Shown piece by piece: positions 59,042-64,000 of a DNA stretch of 64,000 nucleotides (position 1 is its first letter; every line of letters begins with the position of its first letter). The notes beneath the pieces are model-generated. The model had not been told where the DNA came from and did not search any database. It saw only the letters and a program-made list of their open reading frames with translations. Source of the DNA: Cellulosimicrobium arenosum (GTDB lineage: Bacteria; Actinomycetota; Actinomycetes; Actinomycetales; Cellulomonadaceae); the NCBI RefSeq assembly GCF_014837295.1, contig NZ_JACYHB010000001.1:62001-126000 (forward strand), given 5' to 3'. The translations under genes and the position numbers were made by a program.

Positions 59042-60268
59042 TCAGATCCCCGGCAGGGCGAGCATCTGGTCGAGCGCGACGCGCGCCCAGTGCGCGTCGT
59101 CCGCGTCGACGACGATCCGGTTGACCACGCGGCCCGCGACGAGCGACTCCATCGCCCACACGAGGTGCGGCAGGTCGATCCGGTTCATCGTCGAGCAGAA
59201 GCACACCGTCGAGTCGAGGTAGTGCACCTGCTTGTCCGGGTGCGCGCGCGCCACGCGGCGCACGAGGTTGAGCTCGGTCCCGATGGCCCACGAGGAGCCG
59301 GGCTCCGCGGCGTCGAGCGTCTGGATGATGAACTCCGTCGACCCCACGAGGTCGGCCGCCGTGACGACCTCGTACTTGCACTCCGGGTGCACGAGCACGT
59401 TCACGTCGGGCACGGCGGCGCGGACGTCGCTCACGTTCTTCGCAGAGAACCGCCCGTGCACCGAGCAGTGCCCGCGCCACAGGATCATGCGTGCGTCGCG
59501 CAGCTCCGCGTCGGTCAGACCGCCGTTCGGCCTGCGCGGGTCGAACACGACGCAGTCGCCCGTCGACATCGCGAGCTTGAGCACCGCGGTGTTGCGGCCC
59601 AGGTGCTGGTCGGGGAGGAACAGGACCTTGCCGGTGTCAGGACCCCCGCCCGCAGAGCGTGCTCTGCCGAACGCCCAGCGCAGCGCGACCTCCGCGTTGG
59701 ACGACGTGCACACCGTCCCGCCGTGGCGACCGGTGAACGCCTTGATCGCCGCCGACGAGTTCATGTACGTCACGGGGATCGTCGAGTCCGCGATCCCGAC
59801 CTCCTCCAGCACGTCCCACGCGTCCTCGACCTGGTCGATCGCCGCCATGTCCGCCATCGAGCAGCCCGCGGCCAGGTCCGGCAGCACGACCTGCTGCGCG
59901 TCGGACGTGAGGATGTCCGCGCTCTCGGCCATGAAGTGCACCCCGCAGAAGAGGATGAACTCCGCCTCGGGCCGCGCGGCCGCCTCGCGCGCGAGCTTGA
60001 ACGAGTCGCCCGTCACGTCGGCGAAGTCGATGACCTCGTCCCGCTGGTAGTGGTGGCCGAGGACGAACGCGCGCTCGCCCAGCGCAGCGCGCGCGGCCCG
60101 CGCCCGCTCCACGAGGTCCGGGTCGCTCGGGGCGGGCAGGTCGCCGACGCACTCCACGCCGCGCTCGGACGCGAGGTCGCGTCCCTGCCCGAGCAGGAGC
60201 AGGGCCGAGGAGCTCGGCTCGACGAAACCGCCGCGGGCGGCGTCCAGCAAGGTGCTACCAGTGCTCAC
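59042..60268 (-). CDS. nadA: Quinolinate synthase
   Basis: [4Fe-4S] enzyme that condenses iminoaspartate and DHAP to quinolinate, first part of de novo NAD synthesis. 408 aa. Cluster cysteines are in FCGVHFMAE (Cys108), HPECKYEVV and the VCFCSTMNR segment; HHYQRDEVIDFADVTGDSF is the substrate loop. nadB and nadC are not in this window; nadE (23168-24874) completes the pathway. GTG 60268. Confidence 0.95.
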   Translation of the reverse strand: MSTGSTLLDAARGGFVEPSSSALLLLGQGRDLASERGVECVGDLPAPSDPDLVERARAARAALGERAFVLGHHYQRDEVIDFADVTGDSFKLAREAAARPEAEFILFCGVHFMAESADILTSDAQQVVLPDLAAGCSMADMAAIDQVEDAWDVLEEVGIADSTIPVTYMNSSAAIKAFTGRHGGTVCTSSNAEVALRWAFGRARSAGGGPDTGKVLFLPDQHLGRNTAVLKLAMSTGDCVVFDPRRPNGGLTDAELRDARMILWRGHCSVHGRFSAKNVSDVRAAVPDVNVLVHPECKYEVVTAADLVGSTEFIIQTLDAAEPGSSWAIGTELNLVRRVARAHPDKQVHYLDSTVCFCSTMNRIDLPHLVWAMESLVAGRVVNRIVVDADDAHWARVALDQMLALPGI

Positions 60269-60341
60269 CGGTCCATGTTCCCACACGGCCACCCCTGGCC
60301 GGCAGACGGTCCACACCCCCGGGGGCTGGCACAATCCCCGC

Positions 60342-61565
60342 ATGCGCGTCCTCGTCGTCGGCTCGCCCGGCCCCACCCTGCCCGACGCCGCGTGGCTCCC
60401 CGTCCCCGGGCCGCGCGGCCCCCGGTCGCGGTGGGGCGTCGCAGGCGACGTCCCGTCCTCGCAGGACGTCGCGCGGAGCTGGAGGCAGAGCTCGGGCGCG
60501 GGCACGGAGGCGATCACGCTCGCCGCCGTCGGGCAGCCGTTCCTGGACGCGGTCTCCCGCGTCGCACCCGAGGCGCTCGCGGGCGTCGTGGAGGTTCCCG
60601 ACGGCGCGGACGTGCCCGTGGCCCTGCGCCGGTCCCGCGTCACGGGGACCGTCTACGCCGACGCGTCCCAGCTGCCGGCGGAGCGCGGCGCGGCGCGCGA
60701 GGCGGGCACGGATGCGCGCGGCGCGTCCTGGCGGGACGCGCCGCGGTCGTCGGGCGCGGTGGGCCGGCTCGTCGCGCTCGCCGTCGACGCCGCCAGGGCG
60801 TCGGACGGACGCCCGGGCCGGGTCGTCCTCGCGACAGGCGGGGCGAGGAGCCACGACGCGGGGGCGGGCATGGTGCGGGTGCTCGCCGGCGAGGTGGCCG
60901 ACGGCGGCGGGGTCGGGGCGGGTCGGGCGGACGCGGCTCACGAGCTGCGGGCCGCGCGAGACGCGCTGGGAGGAGCACGCCTCGTCGCCGCCGTCGCGAC
61001 CGACGTCCCGCTGCTCGGCCTGCACGGAGCGAGCGCGACGCTCGCCGACCACGGCGTCGACGGCGCCGTGGCGCAGGACCTCGAGCGCGAGCTCGGAGCC
61101 GTGGCGGCCCGCACGGCGGCGGCGGTGGACGGGATCGCCCCCGGCGGCGCGGGCTCCGTCGTCGGGCGCGACCTCCTCGCACGCGCGGACGCGAGGCTCG
61201 CCGGGCTCCCGGGCGCGGGCAGCGGGGGAGGGCTCGGGTTCGCCGTCGCGGCGCTCGGCGGCCAGCTGACACCCGCGCTGCACGTCCTCGCGCACGACGT
61301 CGGGCTGGACGCGCTCCTGGCCGACGCCGACCTGGCGGTCGTGGTGACCGCGGAGGTCGGAGCGCACGAGCTCGGTGAGGGCGCGGTCCGCGAGGTGGCG
61401 GCGCGGGCGGCGCAGCACGCCGTCCCCGTGATCGCCCTGGCGCGGACGGTCGTCGCGGGCCGGCGGGAGCAGGCCGCCGCCGGCCTGAGCGGCACGTACG
61501 CATGGGGCGGCGACGATCCCCACGCCCTCGTCGACCGGGTGGCGCGGACCTGGGCGCGCGGGTAG
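60342..61565 (+). CDS. Glycerate-kinase-like protein
   Basis: 407 aa, glycerate kinase (GlxK/GarK) fold. Recognisable parts: VVLATGGARSHDAGAGMVRVLAG in place of the family GGSATNDGGAGM; LPGAGSGGGLGFAVAALGG; and VVVTAEVGAHELGEGAVREVAA where the family has TGEGRIDxQTxxGK. The last motif is strongly altered (Gly-Arg-Ile-Asp and the Gly-Lys absent), so activity is doubtful. ATG 60342 after a CACAAT hexamer. Divergent from nadA. Confidence 0.7.
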   Translation: MRVLVVGSPGPTLPDAAWLPVPGPRGPRSRWGVAGDVPSSQDVARSWRQSSGAGTEAITLAAVGQPFLDAVSRVAPEALAGVVEVPDGADVPVALRRSRVTGTVYADASQLPAERGAAREAGTDARGASWRDAPRSSGAVGRLVALAVDAARASDGRPGRVVLATGGARSHDAGAGMVRVLAGEVADGGGVGAGRADAAHELRAARDALGGARLVAAVATDVPLLGLHGASATLADHGVDGAVAQDLERELGAVAARTAAAVDGIAPGGAGSVVGRDLLARADARLAGLPGAGSGGGLGFAVAALGGQLTPALHVLAHDVGLDALLADADLAVVVTAEVGAHELGEGAVREVAARAAQHAVPVIALARTVVAGRREQAAAGLSGTYAWGGDDPHALVDRVARTWARG

Positions 61566-61591
61566 GCGACGGTCCGCCGCTCCGGTCGGAT

Positions 61592-62020
61592 CTACCCGAG
61601 GGCGACCGATCCGTCCGGTCCGACGGACCACGCGGGGTTGTGCGCGACCTCCCAGACCAGCCCGTTCGGATCGGCGACGTGCGCATGGAAGACGCCCCCG
61701 AACTCTCCTTGCTGCGGGGCCTTGCGGACGGTGCCGCCGGCCGCGACCATCCGGTCGACCAGCGCGATCACCTCGGCGCGCGAGGAGAGGTTCTGCGACA
61801 GGGTCAGCCCGGACACGCTCAGGTGCTCCGCCCTGGCACCCTGGTCGCGCGCGAACTTCTCGGCCTGGAAGAACCCGAGCAGCTGCCCGGGTGCGCTCCG
61901 GTAGAAGACGATCTCCGCCGGGACGTCCAGCGTCGCCCGCCAGCCGAGCGCGTCGTAGAAGCGACGCGCCGCGTCCAGGTCGGGTGCCGCCACCGTGATG
62001 AAGTGCACGTCCTGTCCCAT
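61592..62020 (-). CDS. VOC family protein (glyoxalase superfamily)
   Basis: 142 aa, two beta-alpha-beta-beta-beta modules: [23 protein letters not shown] then [20 protein letters not shown]. The conserved Glu of WEVA and His of VHF fit metal sites of the superfamily. Substrate unknown. ATG 62020 with GAGAGG 5 nt upstream. Separate from the other VOC gene in this window, which carries an extension. Confidence 0.85.
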   Translation of the reverse strand: MGQDVHFITVAAPDLDAARRFYDALGWRATLDVPAEIVFYRSAPGQLLGFFQAEKFARDQGARAEHLSVSGLTLSQNLSSRAEVIALVDRMVAAGGTVRKAPQQGEFGGVFHAHVADPNGLVWEVAHNPAWSVGPDGSVALG

Positions 62021-62203
62021 GCCGACCTCTCTCGTCCACCGCTGCGTCGAGCAGCCAGGGTACGAGAGGGTGCGGGCGTACACTCGGGAACAGGTCCGGC
62101 CCGCGAAGTGTTGGGACGGCTGACGAGTGACAGACGACCAGCGGTCCACGGACAGAGCCGGTCACCACCGGGGCACTGCTCCCCCCGACAGCGCGGAGAC
62201 GAC

Positions 62204-62554
62204 ATGAGCGAGACCACCGAGATCGCCACCCACGGCGTCAACCTGACCGACTTTGCCGCGGACAAGGTCCGCACCCTTCTCGAGCAGGAGGGGCGCGACG
62301 ACCTGCGCCTGCGTGTCGCGGTGCAGCCGGGCGGCTGCTCGGGCCTGATCTACCAGCTGTACTTCGACGAGCGCGTCCTCGAGGGCGACGCCCTCCGCGA
62401 CTACGACGGGGTCGAGGTCGTCGTCGACAAGATGAGCGTCCCCTACCTCGAGGGCGCGACGATCGACTTCGCCGACACGATCGAGAAGCAGGGCTTCACG
62501 ATCGACAACCCGAACGCGGGCAGCTCCTGCGCGTGCGGCGGTTCCTTCGGCTGA
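62204..62554 (+). CDS. erpA: A-type iron-sulfur carrier (ErpA-like)
   Basis: 116 aa. Three conserved cysteines, Cys45 (GGCSGL), Cys109 and Cys111 (SCACGG), bind the transferred cluster. Known targets in other species include IspG, LipA and NadA; lipA and nadA are in this window. ATG 62204 with GGAG 6 nt upstream. Ends in a strong terminator; convergent with the cysteine-desulfurase-like gene, though not in an operon with it. Confidence 0.93.
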   Translation: MSETTEIATHGVNLTDFAADKVRTLLEQEGRDDLRLRVAVQPGGCSGLIYQLYFDERVLEGDALRDYDGVEVVVDKMSVPYLEGATIDFADTIEKQGFTIDNPNAGSSCACGGSFG

Positions 62555-62567
62555 GCCCACGCTCCTC

Positions 62568-62600
62568 GAGAGCCCGGTCCCCTCGTGGGGCCGGGCTCTC
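62568..62600. terminator. Terminator between erpA and the desulfurase-like gene
   Basis: 14-bp stem (62568-62581 with 62587-62600, arm GAGAGCCCGGTCCC, one G-T pair) with loop CTCGT, between convergent genes. Confidence 0.85.
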
Positions 62601-62656
62601 GTCGTCCCTGCGGCCGGAGGCGATCGGTCATGGGGGCGGGCCGGGGCAGGGGGGCG

Positions 62657-63802
62657 TCACAGGTCGTGCACGCCGAGCATCGCCCGCACGCGGCCGACGG
62701 CGCCCGGCAGCGCCGCGAGGAGGCGGTCGACGTCGTCCCCGGTCGTGGAGCGGTCCAGGGCCACCCGGACGTTGCCGTGCGTGAGCACGCCCATCGCTGC
62801 GAGGACGTGGGACGGCTCCAGCGTGCTCGACGTGCAGGCCGAGCCCGAGCCCACGGCGATCCCCTCCCGGTCGAGCTCGGTGAGCAGCGCCTCGCCGTCG
62901 ACGTAGAGGAACGAGAATGTCACGACGTGCGGGAGCCGGTCCGTGGGGTCGCCGACGACCTCGACGCCAGGGATCGTCGCGACCCGCTCGCGGATCCGGT
63001 CCACGAGCGCCCGACGACGCACGTCCTGCTCCACCAGGTCGCCCAGCACGGCCTGCAGGCCGACCGCGGCCGCGAAGGCCGCCGGGACGCTCACGCCGCC
63101 GGGCGCGAGCGGGTCGGGGTCCTCCGGCCAGGGGCTGCGGCGGCGCACGCGCGAACGGATCGCGAGCACCCCGACGCCGGGGGCAGCACCCCAGTCGCCC
63201 GGGTCGGCGGCGAGCGCGTCCCACGCCGGGGGGACCACGACGTGCCCGATGCCCGCGCCGGCGTCCACGAGCAGGGGTGCCCCGGTGCGGCGGAGCCCGG
63301 CGTGGACGGCCTCGACCGGCTGCCGCGTGCCGACCTCGCCGTTCGCGAGCTGGAGCGCGGCGAGCGCGACATCGGGACCCGCGGCAGCCCCGATCACCTG
63401 CTCCGGGGCGACGCGACCGAGGCGGTCGACGGGGACGACGACGCGCTCGAGGCCGTCGTGCTCCGCCGCGGCGAGGACCGCGGCGCGCTCGACGGAGCCC
63501 ACGACGACCCGGTGCCCGGCACGACGGCGCCCGCCCGCGAGGGCGAGGACCGCGGTGTGCAGGGACGCGGTGTGCGAGCCGGTGAGCACGATCTCCTCCG
63601 TCCGGCATCCGAGGGACGCCGCCAGGGCCTCGCGCGCGCCGTCGAGCAGCGCCCTGGCGCGACGTCCCTCGGCGTGCAGACGACGCGGGTCGGCCCACCC
63701 GTCGTCGAGCGCCTGGAGGAACGCCTCGCGGGCCAGCGGGTGCCAGGGCGCGCGACCGGCGTTGTCCAGGTACAGCCGGTGCGGTGGGGTGGTGTGCGTC
63801 AC
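62657..63802 (-). CDS. Cysteine desulfurase-like protein lacking the PLP lysine
   Basis: 381 aa, class V aminotransferase fold, IscS/NifS-like. Kept: the active-site Cys323 in GSGSACTSSTLEPSHVL, and Asp180 (VDAGAGIG) that pairs with the PLP ring. Lost: the Schiff-base Lys and preceding His, normally in SxHKxxGPxGxG, are replaced (DPGDWGAAPGVG, Asp203/Trp204). Without the lysine PLP cannot be held as an internal aldimine, so normal desulfuration is doubtful. I recall a similar SWGGPAGVG-type sequence in other actinobacterial relatives, so it may be a subfamily feature. GTG 63802 with GGGAGG 5 nt upstream. Confidence 0.82.
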   Translation of the reverse strand: MTHTTPPHRLYLDNAGRAPWHPLAREAFLQALDDGWADPRRLHAEGRRARALLDGAREALAASLGCRTEEIVLTGSHTASLHTAVLALAGGRRRAGHRVVVGSVERAAVLAAAEHDGLERVVVPVDRLGRVAPEQVIGAAAGPDVALAALQLANGEVGTRQPVEAVHAGLRRTGAPLLVDAGAGIGHVVVPPAWDALAADPGDWGAAPGVGVLAIRSRVRRRSPWPEDPDPLAPGGVSVPAAFAAAVGLQAVLGDLVEQDVRRRALVDRIRERVATIPGVEVVGDPTDRLPHVVTFSFLYVDGEALLTELDREGIAVGSGSACTSSTLEPSHVLAAMGVLTHGNVRVALDRSTTGDDVDRLLAALPGAVGRVRAMLGVHDL

Positions 63803-64000
63803 AGGGCCTCCCGTCGGAACTGCCCCGAACGCTACCGCCGGGCCCTGCGGACGGCGCCGGAGCCGACGAAAGTGGGAAGGATCTGACAGACCTCGGCAGG
63901 CTGTGGCGAACGTGCCGGTGCGGTCCCGGTGAGGGGCGTCCGCATCCGCCGGAGGTGCGCGTCCTGGCGCACCAAGGCCCGGATCGCGCGCTAGGCTTCG
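63803..64000. other. Intergenic DNA at the right edge, with a likely -10 element
   Basis: No gene is visible in these 198 nt. TAGGCT at 63992-63997 on the plus strand matches the -10 pattern seen before many genes here, so a plus-strand gene probably starts within about 10 nt beyond the window. No operator recognised. Confidence 0.4.

Noticed and set aside
1-64000. Insertion sequences, prophage or integrative element
   Set aside because: No transposase, integrase, terminase or capsid gene and no long terminal repeats were seen; the tRNA-Val gene shows no duplicated 3' end nearby that would mark an attachment site.

Overview
The window is G+C-rich actinobacterial chromosome. The gene families and their order point to Actinomycetota, most likely Micrococcales near Cellulomonas; this placement is inferred from gene content, not from a database match. 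Supporting signs are a single-chain E1 aceE, a DUF3052 gene followed by an AhpE-like peroxiredoxin, polyphosphate glucokinase next to methionine aminopeptidase, the glnA2-glnE-glnA block with a GlnR-type operator, the lpdA-sucB-lipB-lipA neighbourhood, and an A-type RNase P RNA. It is mostly housekeeping DNA. I see no insertion sequence, prophage, CRISPR array or rRNA operon.

Layout. 1-4.5 kb: end of an unknown gene, aceE (minus), DUF3052, peroxiredoxin, tRNA-Val(UAC). 4.6-8.6 kb: divergent FAD-monooxygenase/MarR pair with a perfect 16-bp palindrome, an Imm-5-like protein and a YihY/BrkB membrane protein. 8.6-13.3 kb: exonuclease/polymerase, then a NIF3 / zinc-ribbon / RNase H-phosphatase set in which the last two proteins have lost their hallmark residues. 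13.3-19.3 kb: YaaA, a frameshifted tautomerase gene, RNase P RNA, a PdxK/ThiD-type kinase, ppc and a STAS anti-sigma antagonist. 19.3-24.9 kb: ppgK-map, an envelope amidase, panB, nadE. 25-33.2 kb: glnA2-glnE, a Baeyer-Villiger-type monooxygenase, a nested inverted repeat and adenylylatable glnA under a four-half-site GlnR box.

33.3-39.6 kb: RDD protein, DUF4191, lipA, lipB, and a MarR/MMPL divergent pair whose -10 elements overlap and whose palindrome covers the MMPL start codon. 39.4-43.2 kb: a very small TTG-initiated membrane protein, a Gfo/Idh/MocA oxidoreductase, a membrane pseudokinase and an SDR39U1 epimerase. 43.3-51 kb: sucB (two lipoyl domains encoded by a near-identical DNA repeat), lpdA, pepA, small membrane proteins and pyrD. 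51-58.4 kb: MocR/YczE divergent pair, aldo/keto reductase, DUF3043, M20 peptidase, VOC protein, thioesterase, DUF3817. 58.4-64 kb: DJ-1/PfpI, nadA, glycerate-kinase-like protein, VOC protein, erpA-type Fe-S carrier and a cysteine-desulfurase-like protein without the PLP lysine.

How the genes connect: aceE (E1), sucB (E2) and lpdA (E3) supply 2-oxoacid dehydrogenase subunits, and lipB and lipA lipoylate the E2; LipA and NadA are Fe-S enzymes, which fits an A-type Fe-S carrier in the same region. glnA, glnE and glnA2 form the glutamine synthetase and adenylylation module. Many genes carry a TANNNT hexamer 6-7 nt before the start codon, the signature of leaderless transcripts; I used it to choose several starts.
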